The translations under genes and the position numbers were made by a program. Below are positions 17,440 to 26,093 of a stretch of 64,000 bases of DNA, in pieces. The stretch's first letter is position 1. Every line of letters begins with the position of its first letter. The notes below the pieces were generated by a model that was given only the letters and a program-made list of their open reading frames with translations, had not been told where the DNA came from and searched no databases. The stretch covers positions 62,001-126,000 of the forward strand of contig JAKFWF010000062.1 in NCBI GenBank assembly GCA_021730785.1. Reading direction: 5' to 3'. The DNA comes from Hyphomicrobiaceae bacterium (lineage in GTDB: Bacteria; Pseudomonadota; Alphaproteobacteria; Rhizobiales; Hyphomicrobiaceae).

Positions 17440-18558
17440 TCAGACGGCGTCGAAATCGAAGGCCTGGGCGATGCCCTCGCCATAGCCGCCTGCCTGTGCG
17501 GCGCCCTGCGCGATTGCCGCCAGTGGCACACGGCCCTCGATCGCGAGGTTTTCCACCCGATAGCGCGCCGCCCGCGCCTGTGCCACGGGCGCCAGAATGC
17601 CAAGCGAGAGCACGCCGAGCAGAAAATTGCTGATGGCGAGCCAGATCAGGCCACCCGCCGTTGCCGTGCCTTTGAATTTTGCGCCCTCGAAATGGGTGTG
17701 GGCCGCAAAGTGGTTGAGCATCTTGGCCTGGTAGGACGCGGAAATGATCGACAGCAGCAAGAGGGCGCCGAATACGATCGCGAAAATCGCCAGGATATCC
17801 TGAAGGGGGGGAAGCGGCGGCTTGCCGGATGCCGACTGCTGCGTGAAACTTGGCCCTAGAATCGAGATGACACCAAAGATGCCCGCCGCATAGAGCATGA
17901 CGCCGCCGACCCACAGCAGTGCGAATCGTCCGTACAGCGGCCCGGATGGCGCGGCGAACTGCAGCGGGCGCGTGCCGAAACGCATGTTGTTGACGAGCAG
18001 GCCGTGCAGTTTCGTCGCGCGCCACGGAATGATCCAGCCGAGCGTGATTGGCACCAGCAGCCCCGTCCAGATGTAGGACCAGGCGTAGCGTCCCGCGCTG
18101 CCGTCAAGGCCACCGCGAATGCCGCGCCAGCGTGTGCGCGAGAGACGGAAGCGCTGGGCGCGATAGATGCCGAAGCCGAGCAGGATGAAGATCAATGCGG
18201 ACACACCGAGCTGCAGGGCGCCCGACAGGCTTGGGTTGTCGAGAGCGTACACGCCCGCGATAAGGTTCAAGATGAACAGCGGCAGCAGCACAACGCCGAA
18301 CACGACCAGGAAGCCCAGGAACAGTTCCTTGCCGGTGCCGGTGTATTGCAGCGGCTCGCCGTTCAGCCGGATCGCTGACCAGATGCGGCGGCGCACCTCG
18401 GTCTTGCCCCAGAAATGATAGATGCCAAGCGTTATGATTCGAAAAAAGATGTTGATGAAGCTGAGGCCGACCATGCCCTGCGGGTGCTGCCAGGTGAGGT
18501 TCAGCGGCTCGGTTCCGGTCGGCACATCCAGGTGACTGAACTGACGGACGTCCTGCAT
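17440..18558 (-). CDS. DUF898 (YjgN-family) membrane protein
   Basis: The 372-aa inner membrane protein has about six hydrophobic segments. The family features are present: INIFFRIITLGIYHFWGKTEVRR near residue 35, an RTRWRGI-type loop (SRTRWRGIRGGLDG), and a C-terminal repeat-like segment (AISNFLLGVLSLGILAP then RYRVENLAIEG). The function of YjgN/DUF898 proteins is not known. Coupling with a downstream M48 peptidase gene recurs with this family and suggests a shared envelope role, which is inference. Confidence 0.88.
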   Translation of the reverse strand: MQDVRQFSHLDVPTGTEPLNLTWQHPQGMVGLSFINIFFRIITLGIYHFWGKTEVRRRIWSAIRLNGEPLQYTGTGKELFLGFLVVFGVVLLPLFILNLIAGVYALDNPSLSGALQLGVSALIFILLGFGIYRAQRFRLSRTRWRGIRGGLDGSAGRYAWSYIWTGLLVPITLGWIIPWRATKLHGLLVNNMRFGTRPLQFAAPSGPLYGRFALLWVGGVMLYAAGIFGVISILGPSFTQQSASGKPPLPPLQDILAIFAIVFGALLLLSIISASYQAKMLNHFAAHTHFEGAKFKGTATAGGLIWLAISNFLLGVLSLGILAPVAQARAARYRVENLAIEGRVPLAAIAQGAAQAGGYGEGIAQAFDFDAV

Positions 18559-18797
18559 CTTCGTGATCCTCTGCTGAAAAAAGCAGCGCGAGCTTCGAGT
18601 GGTCGGATATCATGATAAAGCAAAACAAGATATTTGCAGACTGACCTCTTAATTATGCGTGCGCGCTGCGCGTTCCAATCGTAACCGGTCATTGGCACCG
18701 TGCCAGGGTGTGACGTGTGGTGGCCGGGACGCAGTCCCAACGCCGTTAATGCCAGAATCCCATGAATTCAACAGACACGCGAGCCAAGGGGAACGCC

Positions 18798-19058
18798 ATG
18801 AAATCCAAGATCGACACGCAAGCACTGATCATGATGGCCATCATCGGCCTTGTTGCCGGCTTTCTGGCCAGCGTGCTCGTCGGCGGCAGCGGCCTCGTGC
18901 GCTATCTGATCACCGGCATCATCGGCTCGTTCGTCGGTGGATTTGCGCTCAATCTGACCGGTATCAACCTGGGCATCGGTAATTCGCTGGCGAACCAGAT
19001 AGCGACCAGCACGATTGGCGCCATCATTGTCGTAATACTGGCGCGTATCGTGGCGTAA
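18798..19058 (+). CDS. GlsB/YeaQ/YmgE-family small membrane protein
   Basis: The 86-aa product has three hydrophobic segments with Gly-rich faces (GLVAGFLASVLVGGSG, LITGIIGSFVGGFAL, STIGAIIVVILARIVA). This is the transglycosylase-associated/GlsB stress-membrane-protein pattern. AAGGGGAA precedes the ATG at 18798; an in-frame ATG at 18762 is less well placed. It is followed after 33 bp by a paralogue. Members are commonly induced by stress; no general-stress sigma promoter (GGAAC-N16/17-CGTT) is seen upstream. Confidence 0.85.
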   Translation: MKSKIDTQALIMMAIIGLVAGFLASVLVGGSGLVRYLITGIIGSFVGGFALNLTGINLGIGNSLANQIATSTIGAIIVVILARIVA

Positions 19059-19091
19059 GGGAGCAGTTGTGCTCAACACGGGAGATTTGAC

Positions 19092-19394
19092 ATGGAACAG
19101 CTCAAGCAACTGCAGCCCTACATGCCGTTCATCGTCATGGCGATCAACGGCCTGATCGCCGGCTGGCTCGTCAGTCTGCTGCTCGGAGGCGGCGGCCTGT
19201 TCCGCAATCTCGTTGTCGGCATCATCGGCGCCTTTGTCGGCGGCCTTCTCGTGCGCTTCGGCATCATTCCGCTCCCCTTCCCGGCGCCAGTGCCGAACTT
19301 CGATGCGTTCCTGCCGGGCTTTGGCAACCAGATCGCGGTTTCGACGGTCGGCGCGTTCATCGTCGTCGTGCTGGCGCGCATCATCGGCCGGTAG
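19092..19394 (+). CDS. GlsB/YeaQ/YmgE-family small membrane protein, second copy
   Basis: The 100-aa product has the same three-segment plan as its upstream neighbour ([51 protein letters not shown]). It carries a longer Pro-rich connecting loop ([18 protein letters not shown]) before the last segment. GGGAGATTTGAC lies just upstream of the ATG. Tandem placement with only 33 bp between genes suggests duplication and joint expression, perhaps as a hetero-oligomer. Confidence 0.85.
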   Translation: MEQLKQLQPYMPFIVMAINGLIAGWLVSLLLGGGGLFRNLVVGIIGAFVGGLLVRFGIIPLPFPAPVPNFDAFLPGFGNQIAVSTVGAFIVVVLARIIGR

Positions 19395-19467
19395 GGGCTT
19401 GATCCGGATCGCGGGGTCGGCCACGTATAGGGAATGGCTGGGCAGCGTTGGCCCGGCGGGAGATCCC

Positions 19468-20412
19468 ATGGTCACGACCCTCGACACGCGTCCCCGGCAC
19501 CCCGAGAAGGCCAACCGCCCCGACACGCCGATCCAGCGCAAGCCGGACTGGATCAGGGTCAAGGCGCCGACGTCGGCCGGCTATGCCGAGACGAAAGCCA
19601 TCGTACGCGCCCATGGCTTGGCCACCGTGTGCGAGGAAGCGGGTTGCCCCAACATCGGGGAATGCTGGACCAAGAAGCACGCGACCATGATGATCATGGG
19701 CGACACGTGCACGCGGGCCTGCGCGTTCTGCAATGTGAAGACGGGCCTGCCAGGCGCGCTCGACCCGGCCGAGCCGGTGAACGTCGCCGAGGCGGTGGCG
19801 AAGCTCGGTCTCGAACACGTGGTGATCACATCGGTCGACCGGGATGATCTCCCCGACGGCGGCGCCCAGCACTTCGCCCAGGTGATCGGCGCGATCCGCG
19901 CCCGCACGCCCGCTACCACGATCGAAATTCTCACGCCTGACTTCCTGCGCAAGCCGGGGGCGCTGGAAGTGGTGGTGGCTGCCCGGCCCGACGTGTTCAA
20001 CCACAACCTCGAAACCGTGCCCGGGCTCTACTTGAAGATCCGACCCGGCGCCCGCTACTTTCACTCCTTGCGGTTGCTGCAGCGCGTGAAGGAACTCGAT
20101 CCCACCTTGTTCACGAAGTCCGGCATCATGGTCGGCCTCGGCGAGGCGCGCGAGGAGGTCCTGCAACTGATGGACGATCTGCGCTCGGCCGATGTCGATT
20201 TCCTCACCATCGGCCAGTACCTGCAGCCGACCCGCAAGCACGCCGAGGTGAAATCGTTCGTCACGCCGGACGAGTTCAAGTCCTACGAGCGGATGGCATC
20301 AGCCAAGGGCTTCCTGCTGGTGGCGGCGTCTCCACTGACCCGGTCGAGCTATCACGCGGGCGAGGATTTCGCAAAGCTGCGCGCCGCCCGGCTGCAGGCG
20401 CTGGGGCGATAG
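19468..20412 (+). CDS. lipA: Lipoyl synthase
   Basis: The 314-aa radical-SAM enzyme inserts two sulfurs into protein-bound octanoyl groups to make lipoate for 2-oxoacid dehydrogenases and the glycine cleavage H protein. Both iron-sulfur sites are complete: the auxiliary cluster cysteines in [12 protein letters not shown] and the radical-SAM CxxxCxxC in CTRACAFC. The conserved [25 protein letters not shown] and RSSYHAGE motifs are present. The ATG at 19468 has CGGGAGAT upstream. Ends 47 bp before tRNA-Thr. Confidence 0.97.
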   Translation: MVTTLDTRPRHPEKANRPDTPIQRKPDWIRVKAPTSAGYAETKAIVRAHGLATVCEEAGCPNIGECWTKKHATMMIMGDTCTRACAFCNVKTGLPGALDPAEPVNVAEAVAKLGLEHVVITSVDRDDLPDGGAQHFAQVIGAIRARTPATTIEILTPDFLRKPGALEVVVAARPDVFNHNLETVPGLYLKIRPGARYFHSLRLLQRVKELDPTLFTKSGIMVGLGEAREEVLQLMDDLRSADVDFLTIGQYLQPTRKHAEVKSFVTPDEFKSYERMASAKGFLLVAASPLTRSSYHAGEDFAKLRAARLQALGR

Positions 20413-20459
20413 CGTGGGGGTAGTCAGGCGCCGTGCCGGTCGCTATAGACACAGCCGTC

Positions 20460-20534
20460 GCCGGCTTAGCTCAGCGGTAGAGCAGCGGTTTTGTAAACCG
20501 AAGGTCGGGGGTTCAATCCCCTCAGCCGGCACCA
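20460..20534 (+). tRNA. tRNA-Thr (anticodon TGT)
   Basis: A 75-nt cloverleaf: acceptor GCCGGCT pairs with AGCCGGC, followed by discriminator A and encoded CCA. D arm GCTCAGCGGTAGAGC; anticodon loop TTTGTAA gives TGT (threonine), with an imperfect first pair in the anticodon stem; T arm GGTTCAATCC. It lies between lipA and the flavoprotein gene. Confidence 0.95.
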
Positions 20535-20637
20535 GTGTTCGCGGGCGGTTGTGCTGCCATGCCCCGCACGCGCGCTTGCGCTTTTCCCCATCAGGATTGC
20601 AAATGGCCGCCTGACCAGACACCAGGGGACTGAGGCG

Positions 20638-23073
20638 ATGCGCAACACGGCACGGGTGGTGGTGATCGGCGGCGGTGTCGTCGGGGCGAGTGTCCTCTAT
20701 CATCTCACCAAGAAGGGCTGGCGCGACGTCGTCCTGCTGGAACGTCTCGAACTGACCTCGGGCTCGACGTGGCATGCGGCCGGCGGCATGCACACCGTCA
20801 ACGGCGATCCCAACGTCGCAAAGCTGCAGCAGTATACGATCAATCTCTACAAGGAGATCGAAGCCATCTCCGGCCAATCCTGCGGTCTGCATATGACCGA
20901 GGGGCTCATGCTCGCCTCCACTCCGGCGCGCTGGGAATGGCTGCAGAACATGTACTCGAAGGGCCGCTACATGGGCATGCGGCTGGAACTCGTCTCGCTC
21001 GACGAGGCCGAAAAAATCCTACCGCTGATCGACAAGAGCCAGTTCGTCGGCGCCATGTATGACCCTGACCAGGGCCATGTCGATCCCTACGGCGTCACCC
21101 ACGCCTATGCCGGGGCAGCCCGCAAGGGCGGCGCCGAGGTGATCCTGCACACGCGCGTTACCGACACGAAGCAGCGCACTGACGGTAGCTGGGACGTGAT
21201 CACCGACAAAGGCAACATCCACGCCGAGCACGTGGTGAATGCCGGCGGTTTGTGGGCGCGGGAAGTCGGCCGCTTCGTCGGCCTCGAATTGCCGATCCTC
21301 GCCATGGAGCACCAGTATTTCCTCACCGAAGACATGCCGGAGGTGGCTGCCTACAACAAGGCGACGGGCAAGGAGATCCCGCACGCCGTTGACTTCGATG
21401 GCGAGATCTACATGCGCCAGGAGCGCGGTGGCATGCTGCTCGGCACCTACGAGCGTCATGGCATCCCGTGGAGCCCGAAGGAAACGCCCTGGGACTTCGG
21501 GCCGACGCTGCTGCCCGACGACATGGACCGCATGACCGAGAACCTGGAGGTCGGCTTCCGCCACTTCCCGCCGTTCCAGAGGGCCGGCATCAAGAAAATC
21601 ATCAACGGGCCATTCACCTTCGCCCCGGACGGCAATCCACTGGTCGGGCCCGTCAACGGGCTGCGGAATTACTGGGTGGCGTGCGGCGTGATGGCTGGCT
21701 TCTCCCAGGGCGGTGGCGTCGGCTTGGCTTTGGCGAACTGGATGGTCGATCGTGATCCCGGCATGGACGTGTGGGCGATGGATGTTGCCCGCTACGGCGA
21801 CTGGGCCGGGCGCGCCTACACCAACGCCAAGGTGCGCGAGAACTACGGTCGCCGCTTCCGCGTGCGCTTCCCTAACGAGGAACTGCCGGCGGCACGTCCC
21901 CTGCGCACCACCGCGCTCTATTCCAGATGGCTCGATATGGGCGCGATCATGGGCGACTACTGGGGGCTCGAGGTGCCGCTGTGGTTTGCCCCGCCCGGCG
22001 TCAAGGACGAGTTCTCGTTCCACCGCTCGACCGACTTCCCCTACGTGAAGGCGGAATGTGAGGCCGTGCGCAAAGACGTCGGGATTGCCGAGACGTCGAG
22101 CTTTGCCAAGTACGCGGTGACGGGCACCGACGCCGAAGGCTGGCTGTCGCATCTGCTGACCAACAGGATGCCGCGGCAGGGGCGGCTCACGTTGTCACCG
22201 ATGCTGAACGAGGCCGGCAAGGTGATCGGTGATTTCACGGTCGCGAAGGCCGCGCCCGAACGCTTCTTCCTGTTCGGCTCGGGCTCGGCTGAAAAGTATC
22301 ATATGCGCTGGTTCGAGCAGCATCTGCCGACGCAGGGCGGTGTCGCGGTGAAGGCGCTGGGCCTGGGGCTCACAGGGCTCACGATCGCCGGGCCGAAATC
22401 GCGCGATCTGTTGGCAAAGCTCACGGACGACGATGTGTCGGCGACCGCGTTCAAGTTCATGGACTTCCGCCCCGATATGGAGATCGGCATGTGTGCGGCC
22501 ATGGTCGGGCGTATCTCGTTCACCGGCGACCTTGGCTACGAGATCTGGGTCGCGCCTGAAAATCTGCGGGCGCTGTTTGATACCCTATGGGCAGCCGGCC
22601 AGGAGTTCGGCATCAAGCCGTTCGGCTCACGCGCCCTGATGTCGCTCAGCCGCGAGAAGAACTTCGGCACCTGGGCGCGCGAGTTCCGGCCGACCTATGG
22701 GCCCTATGAGGCCAATCTCGGCCGCTTCGTCGACCTGACCAAGAGCGACTTCATCGGGCGCAGCGCTGCGGTCGCCGAAAAAGAGAAGGGGCCAGCCCGC
22801 CAGCGCGTCGCCTTTGTCGTCGACGCGGGCGACGCCGACGCGATCGGCGACGAGGCGGTCTGGAAGGACGGCAAGGTTGTCGGTTGGATCACCTCGGGCG
22901 GCTATTGCCACCATGCCGGGTGCTCGGTCGCCATGGGGTATGTGCCGGGCGAGGCGCTTGACCACGGCGGGGACAAAGCCACCTGGGAGATCGAGATCAT
23001 CGGCGAGCGCCGCCGGGCGCGGCTGCAGGCAACACCACTGTTCGATGCCGACACAAGGCGGCTGCGCAGCTGA
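20638..23073 (+). CDS. FAD-dependent dimethylglycine/sarcosine dehydrogenase-type oxidoreductase with GcvT domain
   Basis: The 811-aa protein is two enzymes in one chain. Residues 1 to about 400 form a DAO-type flavoprotein with the dinucleotide loop VVVIGGGVVGASVLYHL, GSTWHAAGGMHTVNGDP around the flavin-linking region, and MAGFSQGGGVGLALANWM. From about 430 to the end lies a GcvT/aminomethyltransferase folate-binding half (DVGIAETSSFAKYAVTG, FTGDLGYEIWV, GSRALMSLSREKNFG). Such enzymes demethylate dimethylglycine, sarcosine or related N-methyl compounds and pass the one-carbon unit to tetrahydrofolate. Exact substrate unknown. Start ATG 20638 (MRNTARVVVIGGG) places the FAD loop at the usual distance. 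Confidence 0.9.
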   Translation: MRNTARVVVIGGGVVGASVLYHLTKKGWRDVVLLERLELTSGSTWHAAGGMHTVNGDPNVAKLQQYTINLYKEIEAISGQSCGLHMTEGLMLASTPARWEWLQNMYSKGRYMGMRLELVSLDEAEKILPLIDKSQFVGAMYDPDQGHVDPYGVTHAYAGAARKGGAEVILHTRVTDTKQRTDGSWDVITDKGNIHAEHVVNAGGLWAREVGRFVGLELPILAMEHQYFLTEDMPEVAAYNKATGKEIPHAVDFDGEIYMRQERGGMLLGTYERHGIPWSPKETPWDFGPTLLPDDMDRMTENLEVGFRHFPPFQRAGIKKIINGPFTFAPDGNPLVGPVNGLRNYWVACGVMAGFSQGGGVGLALANWMVDRDPGMDVWAMDVARYGDWAGRAYTNAKVRENYGRRFRVRFPNEELPAARPLRTTALYSRWLDMGAIMGDYWGLEVPLWFAPPGVKDEFSFHRSTDFPYVKAECEAVRKDVGIAETSSFAKYAVTGTDAEGWLSHLLTNRMPRQGRLTLSPMLNEAGKVIGDFTVAKAAPERFFLFGSGSAEKYHMRWFEQHLPTQGGVAVKALGLGLTGLTIAGPKSRDLLAKLTDDDVSATAFKFMDFRPDMEIGMCAAMVGRISFTGDLGYEIWVAPENLRALFDTLWAAGQEFGIKPFGSRALMSLSREKNFGTWAREFRPTYGPYEANLGRFVDLTKSDFIGRSAAVAEKEKGPARQRVAFVVDAGDADAIGDEAVWKDGKVVGWITSGGYCHHAGCSVAMGYVPGEALDHGGDKATWEIEIIGERRRARLQATPLFDADTRRLRS

Positions 23074-23156
23074 TGTCGCACCGTCATGTACGCGAGCCGT
23101 GACATCTGGCGGCGCGTCCGCTAGCCTGCAGGGCGGCTAACCGCGGGAGGCAGGCG

Positions 23157-23507
23157 ATGCGTCAGGCGATTGCGGCTTCGGCAACTGAACATGGCCTTCG
23201 AGCGTCTGTGATGGCGCTCGTGTCCGCCGCGGCGCTCGCACTGCCGCTGTTGGCATCTGCCGCGTTCGGCCAGTCCGCTGCGCCACCGCCCCCCGCAACG
23301 TCACAATGGCAAACGTCTCCGTTCCACGGCGTCACCGGCGGCGATGGCAAGGTGATCCCTTGCCGCTGCCTCTATCGCGGCCGCTCGTTCCAACTCGGTG
23401 AAAAGGTCTGCATGACGACGCATGTGGGCACTGTCATCACCGAATGCGATCTGCAGCAGAACAACACGTCGTGGGTTCCCACCAGTGAGACCTGCGCCAT
23501 CAGCTGA
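23157..23507 (+). CDS. Exported Cys-rich small protein, unknown
   Basis: The 116-aa product starts with a signal peptide (hydrophobic LVSAAALALPLLASAAFGQ, likely cleaved near AFG-Q). The mature part carries five cysteines (CRCLYRG, KVCMTT, TECDLQQ, SETC), suggesting disulfides in the periplasm. It ends with a CDLQQNNTSWVPTSETC motif. No family name is recognised. CGGGAGG precedes the ATG. It converges with the 554-aa gene. Confidence 0.65.
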   Translation: MRQAIAASATEHGLRASVMALVSAAALALPLLASAAFGQSAAPPPPATSQWQTSPFHGVTGGDGKVIPCRCLYRGRSFQLGEKVCMTTHVGTVITECDLQQNNTSWVPTSETCAIS

Positions 23508-23533
23508 CCGTCAAAGTGCCGCGCCGGGTGGGG

Positions 23534-25198
23534 TCAGCGAATTCGGGCAATGTCGGAAAAGATCGTGCGGGTCCAGTGGTTCGGCCGCGAGTTGTAGGCC
23601 TGCGACGGCCGTGGTGCCGATTGGACGGCGCCCAACCCATAGGGCGGTGGGGCAAAGCGCCGGGGCGCGGGAACGGCGCGCGGCTGCAAAATTTGCACGC
23701 GTCCGTTCACGGTCGGCAGGGGCGCTGCTGCAACTTGATCTGCTGCTGCGGCGGTCGGGCCTGCTACCCGCTCCCGTTGGTCGCCCTGCTTCTCCACGAT
23801 CTGGGCCTCGGACTTACGCAGGACCACCTTGCGAGCGGCCGCTGCAATGGCGGCATTGTCAGCGATCGCATCCGGCGATGGGCTGCCGGCTGTCGGCTCT
23901 GTCGGGGTGAGCTGGGCGAGCTTCGGCGACTTATCCTTCTCGGCAGGGGCGATCGGATTTTGGGATAGTTCGGCGGCCACCCGGGCCCTCGCCGCCGCCC
24001 TGTCCTTTTCCTTCTGCACGGCTTCGCGCTGCAGGGTTTCTGCCGCTGCCCTGGCTCTGGCTTGAGCCTGCAGTTCCCTGGCCGCTCTGCGCTCCTGAGC
24101 CTCTGCCACGCGCGCCCGGCGCTCGGCTTCGACCTCTGCGTCGCGCTGCGATTCGGCGGCAGCCGTGAGCTGCGCCTTGCGGCGGGCCAGTTCGGCCTTT
24201 TGCCGCTCGGCGTCGGAAGGCCGTGCGTTTTGTGCCACCTGGGCTGTATCGATTGGCGCGCCAATTGCCATGCGGCCGGGCAGCGGCGCGACCGGAGTGG
24301 CCGCTACGGGCGCAATTGCAGTCGTCGCCTGCGGCGTTGCCGTGACCACCGTTGCCCAGGACGAACCGCTCTGCTTTGCCGTGGCCGCCGGCGACGATAG
24401 GGAGCCTGTGCTCTGGGGGGATGCGGCCTGGCGCTGGCTGCGCGCCAGGTCCGGGCGCGGGGCGGGAGCCGGTTGCTCGACCAGTTGGGCCGTCGTTGAC
24501 TTGTCGCCAGCACGCTTCTGCGTCTGGGCCAGAATGGCGTTTGGCACACATTTGCCGCCGTCATTCATGGCTTGCCCCGTAGGACACGCCTTCCCGCAGG
24601 CCTGTGCACTGTGTCCCTGGATGAGGGTGAGGAGGATGTAATCGGGCTCTTCGAGCGGCAGCGTGGCGTTGACGCGCTCGGTGAAGGCCGACATCGCTTT
24701 CTTGGATGCCGGCGACCAGACACCGCTCATTTCGCCATCATAGCAGCCCACGCGCTTCAGTTCGCGCTGCAGATCCTTGACCAGTTCCCGGCGTGCATCG
24801 TCATCGGCGGGCCGGGAAGATGAGAGGCGCCGCACGGCCGGCTCTGCACCACTTGCCGCCAGGGGCGTGAGCGGGGCAGCGACGTAAGCCACGATCGGGC
24901 CGCTCGAGAAGGTCTGCACCGGGGTGCTTGGCGCTGGCGCCGGCTGGGCTGCAAAAACCGGCGTATGTGCGGGCTTGGCGGCCGGTGTGATCACGGGCTC
25001 AGCGGCCGAAAAAACTCTCGGAACAGTGATGTCTGCGATGCGCGGTGGGGAGGTTGGCGTTGCGCTCGCTGATTCGGTCAGCGGGCTTGGCACGGCCAAC
25101 TGACCGCCGATCGTCGATAACATCGCACTCTGCGACAGCACATAAATGCCCGTGCCCACTCCAACAGTCATGAACAGGAACAGAATCAACTTCCGCAT
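23534..25198 (-). CDS. Membrane-anchored protein with peptidoglycan-binding-like segment and coiled coil
   Basis: The 554-aa product has an N-terminal signal anchor (KLILFLFMTVGVGTGIYVL), a long Pro/Ala/Ser-rich periplasmic spacer, and a peptidoglycan-binding-like helical segment (about residues 135-190: ELVKDLQRELKRVGCYDGEMSGVWSP). Next come a Cys motif (SAQACGKACPTGQAMNDGGKC) and an Arg/Ala/Glu-rich coiled coil of about 90 residues (around 345-435). The C-terminus is Pro/Arg-rich. The caspase-like or kinase domains sometimes joined to such modules are absent. ATG 25198 follows TGGAG; earlier ATGs at 25213 and 25255 exist. A cell-envelope structural role is likely but unproven. Confidence 0.7.
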   Translation of the reverse strand: MRKLILFLFMTVGVGTGIYVLSQSAMLSTIGGQLAVPSPLTESASATPTSPPRIADITVPRVFSAAEPVITPAAKPAHTPVFAAQPAPAPSTPVQTFSSGPIVAYVAAPLTPLAASGAEPAVRRLSSSRPADDDARRELVKDLQRELKRVGCYDGEMSGVWSPASKKAMSAFTERVNATLPLEEPDYILLTLIQGHSAQACGKACPTGQAMNDGGKCVPNAILAQTQKRAGDKSTTAQLVEQPAPAPRPDLARSQRQAASPQSTGSLSSPAATAKQSGSSWATVVTATPQATTAIAPVAATPVAPLPGRMAIGAPIDTAQVAQNARPSDAERQKAELARRKAQLTAAAESQRDAEVEAERRARVAEAQERRAARELQAQARARAAAETLQREAVQKEKDRAAARARVAAELSQNPIAPAEKDKSPKLAQLTPTEPTAGSPSPDAIADNAAIAAAARKVVLRKSEAQIVEKQGDQRERVAGPTAAAADQVAAAPLPTVNGRVQILQPRAVPAPRRFAPPPYGLGAVQSAPRPSQAYNSRPNHWTRTIFSDIARIR

Positions 25199-25274
25199 AA
25201 CTACCAACTCCATCCACAGTCTCGCCAGCACGCCCAAACTACAAAGTCCAGTCACTCAAGGGCGAGCCTCGCAC

Positions 25275-25343
25275 TCACCACCCATTCCACGCGGGGACGG
25301 CCATTAGCAAGATGCAAACCAAGACAAGTGCTGTGCTCGTCAT
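25275..25343 (-). CDS. Possible 22-aa truncated DUF3309-like micro-ORF
   Basis: The ORF encodes MTSTALVLVCILLMAVP followed by AWNGW and a stop. The hydrophobic start and the A-x-P-x-W turn resemble the first half of DUF3309 proteins, small two-segment membrane proteins common in rhizobia, whose second Gly/Leu-rich half is missing here. No good ribosome binding site is seen, so this may be a decayed copy rather than a gene. Confidence 0.25.
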   Translation of the reverse strand: MTSTALVLVCILLMAVPAWNGW

Positions 25344-25770
25344 ATCATAATGAATGCCTGCCACCAGAGTTCGACCCTCCGGTGACGGTGTCGATGTCGC
25401 GATCGGCCATACCTCGACGTCATGACATGGCGTTTGGGCCAAGTGCGAACTTGCGAGCAGGTTGCGGTGTGTCTGGTCGACCACAGTCATGAGGGGCGCA
25501 TGTCTTCGCAAGCACACCCTATAATGGGCGCTACAACACTAGATGTCGATGGGTTCGCGAAAAAATACCATTGATGTTGAGAACTGGTACCCCCTCTGTG
25601 CACAAGGGGTGCATAATTCCAGTCTGGCCAGGGGAAAAGTGCTGCAACCGATGCGCCGTCGCAAGTGTGTCCTGCACTACCTCGGTCAGTGGCATAATCG
25701 CATACCAACCTGATCGCCATTATCAATTCCGGCTCGAATCGCGTAGCTGTTCACGTTGAGGGAGCTGATT
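25344..25770. other. AT-richer intergenic stretch
   Basis: No convincing gene is seen. A short hairpin, CCCCT-CTGTGCACA-AGGGG, lies near 25591-25609 with GTGCAC in its loop, and CATAAT near 25694 could be a -10 element for the small ORFs downstream. Base composition is visibly lower in GC than the flanking genes. Confidence 0.3.
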
Positions 25771-25860
25771 GTGGCCATTGATTTGGCGTCGGCTCGTTCT
25801 GGATCGGTTACACACAGATGCGTTTCAGCGGCGACAGCACCTGTGAATAAGCCGGTTTAG
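25771..25860 (+). CDS. Possible small ORF (29 aa)
   Basis: A GTG start lies 7-9 nt after TTGAGGGAG, a good ribosome binding site, and opens 29 codons beginning MAIDLASARSGSVTHR and ending in VNKPV. No homologue is recognised. It is followed within 23 nt by another short ORF and then by the membrane protein gene, all in one direction. Reality rests only on the binding site and clustering. Confidence 0.3.
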   Translation: MAIDLASARSGSVTHRCVSAATAPVNKPV

Positions 25861-25883
25861 CCTGATGCGTACAGGAGTGGTTT

Positions 25884-25988
25884 ATGCACGTCGGTTCGAT
25901 GCCGGGCTTGGTAGTTGCTGTTGGGGAATGGCAACACCTTTGGCAATGCTCGGAGCTCACTTCGAATTGTGGCGCTGCAGGATCCTGA
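25884..25988 (+). CDS. Possible small ORF (34 aa)
   Basis: ACAGGAG precedes the ATG by six bases. The 34-codon ORF starts MHVGSMPGLVVAVGEWQHLW and ends in GAAGS. It contains one short hydrophobic run and two Cys. No family is recognised. It sits between the 29-aa ORF and the 405-aa membrane protein gene and could act as a leader for the latter. Confidence 0.3.
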   Translation: MHVGSMPGLVVAVGEWQHLWQCSELTSNCGAAGS

Positions 25989-26093
25989 CCCGGCTTCGGC
26001 CGTCGTCACCTGAGCTCACGCACCCTCATGACGAAGACTGATGCTCGTCTTCTTACCGTTCTGCGTCGACGGGCCCTTGAAATGGAGAGGGCA

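Noticed and set aside
18641-18797. Possible general-stress sigma promoter before the GlsB-like genes
   Set aside because: A GGGAC...CGTT pair is seen but the spacing is 13, not 16-17, and the first box is off consensus.
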